The notes beneath the pieces are model-generated. The model searched no databases and was not told the origin of the DNA. It worked only from the letters and a program-made list of their open reading frames with translations. From contig NZ_JANLCJ010000001.1 in the NCBI RefSeq assembly GCF_024979295.1, positions 868,001 through 932,000 of the forward strand: a stretch of DNA of 64,000 bases, in the 5' to 3' direction. Positions 1-10,213 of this stretch are shown in pieces; within the stretch, counting starts at the first letter, position 1, and every line of letters begins with the position of its first letter. The position numbers were made by a program, and so were the translations under genes. This DNA comes from Herbiconiux daphne. GTDB taxonomy: Bacteria; Actinomycetota; Actinomycetes; Actinomycetales; Microbacteriaceae.

Positions 1-1
1 C

Positions 2-1180
2 CTGGCGCAGGAGGCGGTGGTCGACGCGCTGGCCCAGTGGCCGGAGTCGGGCGTGCCGCAGAACCCCGGCGCCTGGCTCACCGCCGTGGCGAAGCGCAAG
101 GCGATCGACGGCTGGCGCCGGCGCGAGCGCCTCGACGACCGCTACCGCGCGCTGGCGCACGACCTCGAAGCCCGGTGGGGCGGGGCAACGGGAGAGCCCG
201 CGGCGGTCGACTCCTGGCAGCCGATCGACGACGACGTGCTGCGGCTGGTCTTCACGGCCTGCCACCCCGTGCTCTCGCGCGAGGCCCAGGTCGCCCTCAC
301 CCTGAAGGTGATCGGCGGGCTCACCACCGAGGAGCTCGCGCGGCTCTTCCTCGTTCCCGTGGCGACCGTGCAGCAGCGCATCGTGCGCGCGAAGAAGACC
401 CTGGCGGCGGCGAAGGTGCCCTTCGAGGTGCCCGACCCCAGTGAATGGCGAGCGCGGCTCGGGCCGGTGCTCGGGGTGGTCTACCTGATCTTCACCGAGG
501 GGTATGCCGCGACATCCGGTGACCGCTGGATGCGCACCGAGCTCGCGAACGAAGCCCTGCGCATCGGCCGCGTGCTCGAAGGACTGCTGCCGCGCGAGCC
601 CGAGGTGCACGCCCTGGTCGCGTTGATGGAGCTGCAGGCCTCGCGCTTCGCCGCCCGGGTGCGGGCCGACGGCACACCGGTGCTGCTGGCCGACCAGGAC
701 CGATCGCGTTGGGATCGCGCCCAGATCGTGCGCGGCCGGGCAGCCCTCGCGCGGGCCGACTCGAGCGCGCGGGCGCTCGGCCGCGGGCGGGGCAACTACG
801 CGCTGCAGGCCGCCATCGCCGAGTGCCATGCCGTGGCTCCGAGCGTCGACGACACCGACTGGGCGCAGATCGTGCTGCTCTACGAGGCACTCGGGCGCAT
901 CGCACCCAACCCGCTGGTGGAGCTGAACCGGGCGGTGGCGGTGTCGATGGCCACCGGGCCGGCATCCGCTCTGCTCGTGGTCGACGGGCTCGTCGCGCAG
1001 GGCGCGCTCGCCGGGTCGCACCTGCTGCCGAGCGTGCGCGGTGAGCTGCTCTCGCGCCTCGGCCGGTTCACCGAGGCGCGGCGGGAGCTCGAGGCGGCCG
1101 CCGCGCTGACCGCCAACGAGCGCGAGCGCGACGTGCTGCGGGCGAAAGCGGCCGGTCTCGACGTCGGCACCCCTCGCTAG
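2..1180 (+). CDS. ECF RNA polymerase sigma factor with C-terminal helical domain (5' end outside window)
   Basis: The frame is open from the first base, so the true start lies upstream; the 392 visible residues begin inside sigma region 2. Residues around NPGAWLTAVAKRKAIDGWRR fit the end of region 2. The stretch from about residue 75 to 130 (ACHPVLSREAQVALTLKVIG, then a helix-turn-helix ending RIVRAKKTL) is region 4. After it comes a roughly 250-residue helical extension (TEGYAATSG, then LANEALRIGRVL), which marks the long-tailed ECF42-type sigma factors (DUF6596 tail). In that family the sigma factor usually follows a YCII/DGPF-domain protein, which would be upstream of the window. No anti-sigma gene is visible. 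The role is probably regulatory; its target genes cannot be read from the sequence. Confidence 0.9.
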   Translation: MAQEAVVDALAQWPESGVPQNPGAWLTAVAKRKAIDGWRRRERLDDRYRALAHDLEARWGGATGEPAAVDSWQPIDDDVLRLVFTACHPVLSREAQVALTLKVIGGLTTEELARLFLVPVATVQQRIVRAKKTLAAAKVPFEVPDPSEWRARLGPVLGVVYLIFTEGYAATSGDRWMRTELANEALRIGRVLEGLLPREPEVHALVALMELQASRFAARVRADGTPVLLADQDRSRWDRAQIVRGRAALARADSSARALGRGRGNYALQAAIAECHAVAPSVDDTDWAQIVLLYEALGRIAPNPLVELNRAVAVSMATGPASALLVVDGLVAQGALAGSHLLPSVRGELLSRLGRFTEARRELEAAAALTANERERDVLRAKAAGLDVGTPR

Positions 1181-1189
1181 AGTGTGGCC

Positions 1190-1831
1190 ATGCGCACAGT
1201 CTTCGGGGTCATCCGCATCGTCGCGGCGGGCATCATCATCGCCGCGATCGTGGGGCAGCTCATCTACAGCCTCGAGGTCACCCCGGCCGAGGGCGTCGCG
1301 CATTTCCTGGTGAACTTCTTCAGCTACTTCACCATCCTGTCGAACGCGCTCGCCGCGGTGGCGCTGCTGATCGGCGCCTATTACGGCTTCACGCGGCGGC
1401 GGGATCCGGCCTGGTTCAACCTGTCGCTCGCGGCCGTGGTGACCTACATGGCCACGACGGGCGTGGTCTACAACCTGCTGCTGCGCGGCATCACGCTCGA
1501 GCAGGGCCGCACGCTCGCGTGGTCGAACGAGGTGCTGCACCTGATCGCACCGATCTACATCGTTCTGGTGTGGATCCTCGCGCCGGGCAAGTCGCCGCTG
1601 CGCTGGCAGTCGATCTGGGTCATCATCGCGTTCCCGCTGGTGTGGTCGGTGTACACCATGATCAGGGGGCCGATCGTGGGGTGGTATCCCTACCCGTTCC
1701 TCAACCCCGCGCAACCCGGGGGCTACGGCGCGGTCGCCGTCTACGTGGTCGCGATCGCGGGCTTCATCGGGCTGATGGCCTGCGCGGTGATCGGGTTGAG
1801 CCGCACACGCGTCCTGCGCGGCGCTCGGTAG
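1190..1831 (+). CDS. Pr6Pr family integral membrane protein
   Basis: This 213-residue protein has about six hydrophobic spans, starting right at the N terminus (FGVIRIVAAGIIIAAIVGQL) and including an FFSYFTILSN motif near residue 45 typical of Pr6Pr (FAR-17a/AIG1-like) membrane proteins. Function is unknown. The start is taken at ATG 1190 rather than GTG 1184 because a TAGAGT hexamer (1178-1183) sits exactly 6 nt before the ATG and there is no Shine-Dalgarno sequence, which fits a leaderless mRNA. It begins 9 bp after the sigma factor stop. Confidence 0.8.
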   Translation: MRTVFGVIRIVAAGIIIAAIVGQLIYSLEVTPAEGVAHFLVNFFSYFTILSNALAAVALLIGAYYGFTRRRDPAWFNLSLAAVVTYMATTGVVYNLLLRGITLEQGRTLAWSNEVLHLIAPIYIVLVWILAPGKSPLRWQSIWVIIAFPLVWSVYTMIRGPIVGWYPYPFLNPAQPGGYGAVAVYVVAIAGFIGLMACAVIGLSRTRVLRGAR

Positions 1832-1841
1832 CGTCGGCGTC

Positions 1842-2330
1842 ATGGTCGACTACCGAGACCCGGGCGCCGTCGAGTTCGACGCCGTGATCGTGCGTAACAC
1901 GGATGTCGCCAACGCGAGTGCGTGGGTGATCTTCCCGTTCAGCGTGCCCGAGCTCTTCGGGGTGAAGGGCCGCGTTCCCGTCGCCGCCACCATCGATGGC
2001 GAGCCCTACCGGGGGTCGTTGATGAAGATGGGCGGCGACGAGCACATGCTCGTGCTGCTCAAGGAGATCCGGGCGCGCATCGGCAAGGAGGCGGGCGATC
2101 GGGTGCACGTCGTGCTGCGGGTCGACGAGGCTCCGCGCGTGGTGGAGCTGGGAGCCGACGCCCGCGCCGCGCTCGCCGAGAGCGGGCAGGCCGAGGCGTT
2201 CGAGGCCTTGAGTTACAGCCATCAGCGCGAATATCAGCAGTGGATCGACGGCGCCAAGAGGCCCGACACGCGCGCTGCGCGCATCGCCCGGCTGCCGGCG
2301 ATGGTCGCCGAGCGCAAACGAGTGAAGTAG
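1842..2330 (+). CDS. YdeI/OmpD-associated family protein (DUF1905)
   Basis: A 162-residue soluble protein. The first 95 residues match the DUF1905 fold (FPFSVPELFGVKGRVPVAAT, then MKMGGDEHMLVLLKEIR). The C-terminal 45 residues match the YdeI/OmdA tail (SYSHQREYQQWI, then KRPDTRAARIARL). The biochemical role of the family is not established. The start follows a TAGCGT hexamer (1829-1834) by 7 nt with no ribosome binding site, suggesting leaderless translation. It starts 10 bp after the Pr6Pr gene. Confidence 0.85.
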   Translation: MVDYRDPGAVEFDAVIVRNTDVANASAWVIFPFSVPELFGVKGRVPVAATIDGEPYRGSLMKMGGDEHMLVLLKEIRARIGKEAGDRVHVVLRVDEAPRVVELGADARAALAESGQAEAFEALSYSHQREYQQWIDGAKRPDTRAARIARLPAMVAERKRVK

Positions 2331-2407
2331 AGATTACTCAGGCGGCTGGAGGGCGCGCCGGGCATACGGTGGCCGAACCCCCGTCCCGATCGAGAAAGGC
2401 CACCGTC

Positions 2408-2440
2408 ATGGGCACCATGCCTCCGAAGCCGCGTCCGTAG
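2408..2440 (+). CDS. Putative 10-residue proline-rich small ORF
   Basis: The reading frame MGTMPPKPRP has a purine-rich sequence GAGAAAGG at 2392-2399, 8 nt before its ATG. A TACGGT hexamer at 2365-2370 could be the -10 box of its own transcript, and a long hairpin follows 11 nt after the stop. It lies between two convergent genes and does not lead into any plus-strand gene nearby, so it looks like a stand-alone short transcript. I do not recognise the peptide. It may be chance. Confidence 0.3.
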   Translation: MGTMPPKPRP

Positions 2441-2451
2441 CGACCGACCAG

Positions 2452-2499
2452 CCACCGCCGCCCGGCGCCGCACTGCACGGTGGGGCCGGGCGGTGGTGG
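2452..2499. terminator. GC-rich hairpin between convergent genes
   Basis: A 15-bp stem (2452-2466 with 2485-2499, one G-T pair) around an 18-nt loop. It lies between the tiny ORF and the end of the minus-strand SpeE-like gene, so it could end transcription from both sides. No T-tract follows. Confidence 0.6.
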
Positions 2500-2509
2500 T
2501 GGGCGGAGG

Positions 2510-3529
2510 TCAGTCCCAGCGCGGGTCGTCGGGGTCGGGGGAGTCGGTGCCGTCGGCGTCGGTCATGAGGGCGGCATCGGCGGTCCAGGCCTCGAGCGTC
2601 GCACCGTGCAGCACGTGCGGCTGAGGTGTGCTGAGCAGGTCGGGGCGCGCCACGAGCTCGAGCGGCTCGTCGCTGGCGAACACCAGCACGTTGCCGAGCG
2701 GGCCCTCGTCGTCGTCGGGACCCGCGTCGAGCACCACCGCCACGTGCGCGAACACGGCCGCGAGCGTCACGGCCTGCCGCCGGGAGTAATCGAACGGATG
2801 CCCGTCGAGCAGGTTCACCGCCACCACTCCGCCCTCGGCCGCCCGCGCTGCCACGCGCCGGTAGAACTCGAGGGTCGCGACGCGCTGGTGGATGACGGCG
2901 GCGTCCCAGAGGTCCACCACCGTGAACTCGGCGCCGACCCAGGAGGTGTCGTCGGCGACGGGCACGCCGGCCGCGGCGGGCGGCCTCTCGGGGCTGAGGC
3001 TCGCCGCCTGGCCGTCACCCGCCGCTTGGCCGACACCCGCCCCCGTGCCGGCATCCGCCGCCGCGCCGACACCCGGCACCTGGCCGTCACCTGCCCCCGG
3101 GCCGGCATCCGTCGTCGCCGGCAGCGGCGCATCCGCCACGGCGCGGGCATCGCCGAAGACCACGCGCACGTCGTTGCCCTCGGCGAGCGGCAGCGCGGTC
3201 ACCACCGCCTCGAAGAGCGCGGGCTCGAACTCCACCACGAGTTGCGGCGACCCCGGCCGGGTCGCCTCGACGTAGCGGGGAAGCGTGAGCGCGCCGGCGC
3301 CGAGGTGCACGGTGAACAGCGGCCCTCCCGTGGGTGCCGCGGCATCCAGTGCTCGAGCGATGTGCCGGATGTAGGGGTACTCGAGCGTCGTGGGGTCGTT
3401 GACCGACACCACCGATTGCGGAATGCCGTCGACCTCGAGCTCGTAGCGTGCCGCCTTGCGGTCGAGCAGGGTCAGCCGGGCCCGGCGGTGATCGAGTTGC
3501 AGTGAGAACGACCTGCGATGCTTCGGCAC
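2510..3529 (-). CDS. Spermidine-synthase-like methyltransferase-fold protein
   Basis: A 339-residue protein of the SpeE-like Rossmann family: a SAM/dcSAM-binding loop (TVHLGAGALTLPRYV) near residue 95, an acidic end of strand 2 (VEFEPALFEAV) and VFGDARAV. The family's catalytic aspartate motif is not recognisable: the equivalent strand reads VVDLWDAAVIHQR. It may therefore not be a true aminopropyltransferase. Between about residues 148 and 195 there is a low-complexity insert of Ala, Gly, Asp and Gln from a short tandem DNA repeat. The start is set at GTG 3529, because TAAACT (complement of 3536-3541) lies 6 nt upstream; GTG 3535 is possible. Confidence 0.75.
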   Translation of the reverse strand: MPKHRRSFSLQLDHRRARLTLLDRKAARYELEVDGIPQSVVSVNDPTTLEYPYIRHIARALDAAAPTGGPLFTVHLGAGALTLPRYVEATRPGSPQLVVEFEPALFEAVVTALPLAEGNDVRVVFGDARAVADAPLPATTDAGPGAGDGQVPGVGAAADAGTGAGVGQAAGDGQAASLSPERPPAAAGVPVADDTSWVGAEFTVVDLWDAAVIHQRVATLEFYRRVAARAAEGGVVAVNLLDGHPFDYSRRQAVTLAAVFAHVAVVLDAGPDDDEGPLGNVLVFASDEPLELVARPDLLSTPQPHVLHGATLEAWTADAALMTDADGTDSPDPDDPRWD

Positions 3530-3553
3530 CCGCACAGTTTACGTCGCTGCCAC

Positions 3554-3601
3554 GACGGCCAGCGCGACGGCCAGCGCGACGCCCAGCGCGAAACCCAGCG
3601 C
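3554..3601. repeat. Four tandem copies of a 12-bp unit
   Basis: The unit is gacggccagcgc, repeated exactly twice and then twice with 1-3 changes, between the divergent SpeE-like and ABC-F genes. It sits between the two promoters. Its role is unknown; it may be simple slippage. Confidence 0.8.
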
Positions 3602-3644
3602 GAAACCCGGCCGGGGCCCCAGGTGAACCGGGTACCCTCGACGG

Positions 3645-5516
<1,872 letters not shown>

Positions 5517-5520
5517 CCCC

Positions 5521-5638
5521 CGCCGCAACGCGGCCGCGAGACGCTCTTGGTCTGCCTTCGAGAACCCCCGACGGTAACACGGTCTCGGATGCGAGATGGC
5601 CGCGCCGACCCGGTCGCGCCCCTCATCCTTCATCAACA
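5521..5638 (-). pseudogene. Remnant of a marR gene 3' end
   Basis: This stretch aligns with the 3' part of the intact marR gene at about 8055-8180 (shared blocks include gatgcgagatggccgcg and cgcgagacgctc). Read on the minus strand it still encodes GRDRVGAAISH and SKADQERLAAALRR, matching GRDRVDAAISH and SKADQERLAALLRR of the intact gene. It has lost about 10 bp in the middle, carries a second small indel and has no start. The simplest reading is that the block between the two copies (the cell-wall-binding-repeat gene) arrived with duplication or replacement of this gene end. Confidence 0.8.
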
Positions 5639-5681
5639 TCTCTCTGCAGTCGGTGCGTATTTCTCACGAGCCGGGAATAAT

Positions 5682-5694
5682 TGAGCTATGCTCA
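5682..5694 (+). promoter_or_regulatory. Putative -10 box inside a 5-bp inverted repeat
   Basis: TGAGC-TAT-GCTCA is a perfect 13-bp inverted repeat that contains TATGCT (5687-5692), a good -10 hexamer. A Shine-Dalgarno-like GGGGGAAGG follows at 5703-5710 before the secreted protein start. The overlap would suit repression, but no regulator can be named. Confidence 0.4.
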
Positions 5695-5722
5695 GTACTA
5701 CGGGGGAAGGAATGAGGTCGAG

Positions 5723-8035
5723 ATGGCGCGTCCCCCGTTCCTGATGCGGCCAGTGGCCGTCCTGATCATGCTTGCAAGTCTGGCGTCTTCAGCGGGCACG
5801 CCGGCGTATGCGGAAACGTTGACGCCGGCAGAAACGAAACTGGTCAGTGTCGCCGATTCGATGCCGGGCCAGATCGGCAACGACTACTCGTCGCAACCCT
5901 CGGTGTCATCCGATGGGCGGTTCGTGGTGTTCAGCTCCATGGCGTCCAACCTCGTGTCGGTCCCGACCACGGCCCGTCACAGTCAGGTGTTTCTTCGCGA
6001 CACCGCCGACGGGTCGACCCGTGCGGTCAGCGCCGCCTCGGGGGTGTTCGGAGACGGGGAATCCGACCGCGCTGTCATCTCTGGCGACGGCAATTTCGTC
6101 GCATTCATCTCCACAGCCACCAATCTGGTCAGCACGCGGTTCGCCGTTGCGCAGGTGCTGTTGTGGTCGCGGGCGAGCGGCACGATCGCTCTCGTCAGTG
6201 CGACGAACGACGTGGTGCCCGGTGCCGCGAACGGACGGGCCATCCAGGTCGACATCTCAGAAGACGGAGCGAGGATCGTTTTCTCGAGTAACGCGACGAA
6301 TTTGACCGCGGTTCCCACGCCCGGCGTGTTCGAGGTCTTCAGTCGCGAGCGGGATGTGACCTCGCTGGTGAGTGGCGACGCCTCCGGACATGCCGCTGCG
6401 CTCGACGCGATGTTCCCCTCGGTGTCCGCCTATGGAGGGGCTGTTGCTTTCGCGACGGCGGCGTCGCTCACCGGTGTGGATACCGGAGGCTCGACGCAGA
6501 TATACGTGAACGATACTGACCGGTCGATGATCGAGATGGTCAGCGTCGGTGTTTCTGGCGCAGACGCCGGCGTGAGCGACTCCAGCTCCCCCTCACTGTC
6601 TCGCGACGGCCGCGAGGTCGCATTCACGAGCACGGCCGCGAACCTCACCAGGCTTGGCGGAAACGGGCTGTCGCAGGTCTACCTCAGAGATCTCGACGTC
6701 AACGGCACTGTCGCCGTGTCGCTCGATGTCGCAGGAACGTCGTTCGCGAACGGCGACAGTTTCGACCCTGATATTTCGGCCGACGGCTCACGCATCGCCT
6801 TCAACTCGAACGCCACAAGTCTTGTCCCCGAGACCGGGGGGTTGAGACCTATGGTGTCCGCCAGGGCTTACGTTCGCACTTTCGGTGTCCTCCGAACGTC
6901 GTTGGTGTGCCGTTCGGCGGTCACCGGCGGGATGTGCGACGGGTATTCCGCAGACCCGGCGCTCACTGCGAACGGTGACAAGGTGGTGTTCGCATCGGAT
7001 GCGACGGATGCCGTGCCGGGCGTGACGGGCCGGCGGCCGCAGATCTTCGTGCATGACCTTCGGGAGGTGCCGCGTGTCGATCGGATTGGTGGGGCTGACC
7101 GGTTCGCGGTGTCGGCCGGGGTCGCGACCGACGCCTTCGGTACGGGTGTTCCGGTGGTCTACATCGCATCCGGGGCCGGGTTCGCCGACGCGCTGTCCGG
7201 GTCTGCCGCTGCCGGCGCGGAGCGGGGGCCGGTGCTGCTGGTGACGAAGGACGCGATCCCGACACTCGTGGGCATTGAGCTGCATCGACTGGCGCCGCAG
7301 CGGATCGTCGTGCTCGGAGGAACGAACAGCATCGACTCGACCGTGCAATCGGCCTTGTCGGCCTACGCGCCGTCGGTGACGCGAGTCGATGGCGCTGATC
7401 GTTATGATGTGTCGGCGAACGTGTCGAAGTCGGTGTTCGGCCGTGCCTGATCTGCGGGCGGGGAGCATCCGCCGGTCTTCATCGCGTCGGGGGCGACATT
7501 CCCCGACGCTCTGTCGGGCTCGGCCGCTGCCGGGAGCGCCGGCGGGCCGGTATTGCTCGTGACCAAAGACGCGATCCCCGCGTCCGTCGCGACCGAGCTC
7601 CAGCGGCTCGCGCCGAGCCGGATCGTCGTGCTCGGTGGCCGCAACACCATCGACGAGAAGGTCGTGACCGAGCTGGGCGCCACGGCGCCGACCATCCGCA
7701 TCGACGGTGCTGACCGGTTCGCCGTCTCGGCGGCGGTCTCGGCCACGGCCTTCAAAGAGCAGGCGCACATCGTGTATGTCGCATCCGGGGCCGTGTTCCC
7801 CGACGCGCTGTCGGGTTCCGCTGCCGCGATGCAGAACCGTGGTCCCGTGCTGCTCGTGACAGCCGATCAGATTCCCGCGGCCGTCGCCGCAGAACTCGAC
7901 CGACTCAATCCGACCCGCATCGTCGTTCTCGGCGGAACGAACACCGTTTCCGACGCCGTGAAGACGGCGCTCGCGAAGTACCTCCGGCCAGTCGGTGACG
8001 GGGTGCCGACGGGCGCGGCCGGCCGCGAGCCCTAG
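5723..8035 (+). pseudogene. Secreted beta-propeller protein with three cell-wall-binding repeats, interrupted by an in-frame stop
   Basis: The protein starts with a signal peptide (MARPPFLMRPVAVLIML, then cleavage after TPAYA). About seven repeats of the form SxDGxxVxFxSxATNL follow (residues 50-440), typical of TolB/PD40 beta-propeller blades. Then come three cell wall binding repeat 2 (PF04122) units of about 100 residues, each with [VI]xGADR[FY]xVSA, a variable V[FY]IASGAxFxDALSGSAAA and RIVVLGGxN. TGA at 7448-7450 (codon 576) breaks the second unit, but the same frame resumes perfectly and runs to 8035, so one substitution separates it from a 770-residue protein. It could be a real nonsense mutation, readthrough or a sequence error. 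ATG 5723 is chosen for its signal peptide and the upstream GGGGGAAGG. Base composition is less GC-skewed than its neighbours, which suggests acquisition. Confidence 0.85.
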
Positions 8036-8532
8036 GCCATGTCGAGCGACAACCGCCGCAGCAACGCCGCGAGACGCTCCTGGTCGGCCTTCGACAGCCC
8101 CGAGAGCAGCTCGGTCTCGGCGTCCACGAGATGCGAGATGGCCGCGTCGACCCGGTCTCGCCCGTCATCCGTCATCGACACCAGCACGCCGCGCCCGTCG
8201 TTGGGGTCGGTGCGCCGCTCCACGAGGCCGCGCCGCACCATGCCGTCGATGCGATTCGTCATGGTGCCGCTCGACACGTAGGTCTGCCCGAGCAGCGCCT
8301 TCGGGCTGAGCTCATGCGGATGCCCTGCGCGGCGCAGCGCGGCGAGCACGTCGAACTCCCACGACTCCAGCCCGGCCGTCGCGAACGAGGCCCGCCTGGT
8401 CTTCTCGAGCTGCTTCGCCAGCCGCGTGACGCGCGACAAGATCTTCAGCGGCGAGAAGTCGAGCCCCGGGTGCTCGCGCATCCAGGCTTCGACTATCTCG
8501 TCGACCGAGTCGCGGGCGTCCCTGTTGGTCAT
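8032..8532 (-). CDS. MarR family transcriptional regulator
   Basis: A 166-residue winged-helix protein: helix-turn-helix LSPKALLGQTYVSSGTMTNR and wing ERRTDPNDGRGVLVSMTDDG, typical of MarR dimers that bind inverted repeats. The start is ATG 8532, with GATAAT (complement of 8539-8544) 6 nt before it and no ribosome binding site, consistent with leaderless translation. Its stop overlaps the stop of the convergent cell-wall-binding gene by 4 bp at a CCTAGG palindrome. A decayed copy of its 3' end lies at 5521-5638. Its ligand and targets are unknown. Confidence 0.88.
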   Translation of the reverse strand: MTNRDARDSVDEIVEAWMREHPGLDFSPLKILSRVTRLAKQLEKTRRASFATAGLESWEFDVLAALRRAGHPHELSPKALLGQTYVSSGTMTNRIDGMVRRGLVERRTDPNDGRGVLVSMTDDGRDRVDAAISHLVDAETELLSGLSKADQERLAALLRRLSLDMA

Positions 8533-8650
8533 CCACCCATTATCGTCATCCCGGCCGCGGGCGGAAGTGGCGCCCCGGCCCACGCCGAGGAGGCCCAGCA
8601 CGCGCCGCGTCTGGCAGACTGGACTACTGCATCGGGAGCCATCCCGGTGG

Positions 8651-8722
8651 TCCGCCTTGGTGTAATGGCAGCACGACAGCCTTTGGAGCTGTTAGGTCTA
8701 GGTTCGAACCCTGGAGGCGGAG
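8651..8722 (+). tRNA. tRNA-Gln (anticodon TTG)
   Basis: The cloverleaf can be folded by eye. The acceptor stem TCCGCCT pairs with AGGCGGA and the discriminator is G. The anticodon stem ACAGC/GCTGT holds loop CTTTGGA, so the anticodon is TTG, reading CAA/CAG glutamine codons. The T arm is CTAGG-TTCGAAC-CCTGG. CCA is not encoded. It lies directly upstream of glmU. Confidence 0.95.
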
Positions 8723-8755
8723 CGGTTTTCGGCCGGGAATGGGAAGAGGAACGAC

Positions 8756-10213
8756 ATGACTGACCAGAGACTCGCCATCATCGTCCTGGCCGCCGGCCAG
8801 GGCACCCGCATGAAGTCGCAGACGCCCAAGCTCCTGCACGAGATCGCGGGCGTGCCGCTCATCGGGCACGTGCTCGCCACCGCCGGCGAACTGGATGCCG
8901 CCTACACCGTCTCGGTCGTGCGCCACGAGCGCGACCGTGTCGTCGAGGTGATCGCCGACCACTTCCCCTCGAGCATCATCGTCGACCAAGACGACGTGCC
9001 CGGCACCGGCCGCGCCGTCGAACAGGCCGTCGCCGGTCTGCCCGCCGACTTCGACGGCGACGTGCTCGTCGTCTCGGGCGACGTGCCGCTGCTCGACGCC
9101 GACACCCTGCGCGGACTCATCGCCGAGCACCGCGCCACCGCCGCGGCCGCGACCCTGCTCTCTGCTGAACTCGACGACGCCACCGGCTACGGCCGCATCG
9201 TGCGCACCCCCGACGGACTGCTCGACCGCATCGTCGAGCACAAAGACGCCACCGACTCCGAGCGCGCCCTGCGTGAGATCAACGCCGGCGTCTACGTCTT
9301 CGGTGTCGCCGAACTGCGCGACCAGCTCGCCCATGTCACCACGGCCAACGCGCAGGGCGAGAAATACCTCACCGACGTCATCGGCCTGCTGCGCCGGGCG
9401 GGGTCGGATGTCGCGGCTCTCGCGGTCTCGGAGCCGTGGCTGGTCGCGGGCGTCAACGACCGCGCGCAGCTCAGCGAGGCCGCCGCCAAGCTCAACGCCC
9501 TGATCGTGCGCGGCTGGCAGCTCAACGGCGTCACGGTGCACGACCCGGCCACCACCTGGATCGACCTCAAGGCCAGCTTCGGCGAAGACGTCGAGCTGCT
9601 GCCCGGCACCCAGATCAAGGGCGCCACCACCATCGCCCGCGGCGCCACCATCGGCCCCGACACCACCCTCGTCGATTGCGAGGTCGGCGAGAACGCGGTC
9701 GTGAAGCGCACCGACGCGACGCTCAGCGTCATCGGCGCCGGCGCATCCGTGGGCCCCTTCTCCTACCTGCGGCCCAACACGGTGCTCGACGCCGACGGCA
9801 AGATCGGCACGTTCGTCGAGACGAAGAACTCGCACATCGGGGCCGGCAGCAAGGTGCCGCACCTGTCCTACATCGGCGACACCGAGGTCGGCGTGGGCTC
9901 GAACGTCGGCGCCGGCACGATCACCGCCAACTACGACGGCGTGAACAAGCACCGCACCCAGGTGGGCTCGCATGTTCGCACCGGGTCGCACAACGTGTTC
10001 GTCGCCCCGGTTAGGATTGGTGACGGTGCTTACACCGGCGCCGGCACGGTCGTTCGCAAAGACGTTCCGGCGGGCGCTCTGGCGATCAACGTGGCACCTC
10101 AGCGCAACATGGCTGGGTGGGTCGAGCAGAATCGGCCCGGAACGGATGCGGCGACGGCGGCGCAGGCGGCCGGGTCGCAGACGGCCGTCGAGGCCGAACA
10201 GACTGGAGAATAG
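8756..10213 (+). CDS. glmU: Bifunctional N-acetylglucosamine-1-phosphate uridylyltransferase / glucosamine-1-phosphate acetyltransferase
   Basis: GlmU makes UDP-GlcNAc, the precursor for peptidoglycan, in the cytoplasm: it acetylates glucosamine-1-phosphate and then transfers UMP. The 485-residue product has the nucleotidyltransferase signature VLAAGQGTRMKS (about 11-22) and the GTGRAVEQA uridine loop. From about residue 265 a left-handed beta-helix of hexapeptides carries the acetyltransferase site (KNSHIGAGSKVPHLSYIGD, then GAGTITANYDG). The C-terminal tail is Ala-rich. A purine-rich GGAAGAGGAA precedes the ATG. prs starts at the very next base after its stop, so the two are co-transcribed. 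Confidence 0.97.
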   Translation: MTDQRLAIIVLAAGQGTRMKSQTPKLLHEIAGVPLIGHVLATAGELDAAYTVSVVRHERDRVVEVIADHFPSSIIVDQDDVPGTGRAVEQAVAGLPADFDGDVLVVSGDVPLLDADTLRGLIAEHRATAAAATLLSAELDDATGYGRIVRTPDGLLDRIVEHKDATDSERALREINAGVYVFGVAELRDQLAHVTTANAQGEKYLTDVIGLLRRAGSDVAALAVSEPWLVAGVNDRAQLSEAAAKLNALIVRGWQLNGVTVHDPATTWIDLKASFGEDVELLPGTQIKGATTIARGATIGPDTTLVDCEVGENAVVKRTDATLSVIGAGASVGPFSYLRPNTVLDADGKIGTFVETKNSHIGAGSKVPHLSYIGDTEVGVGSNVGAGTITANYDGVNKHRTQVGSHVRTGSHNVFVAPVRIGDGAYTGAGTVVRKDVPAGALAINVAPQRNMAGWVEQNRPGTDAATAAQAAGSQTAVEAEQTGE

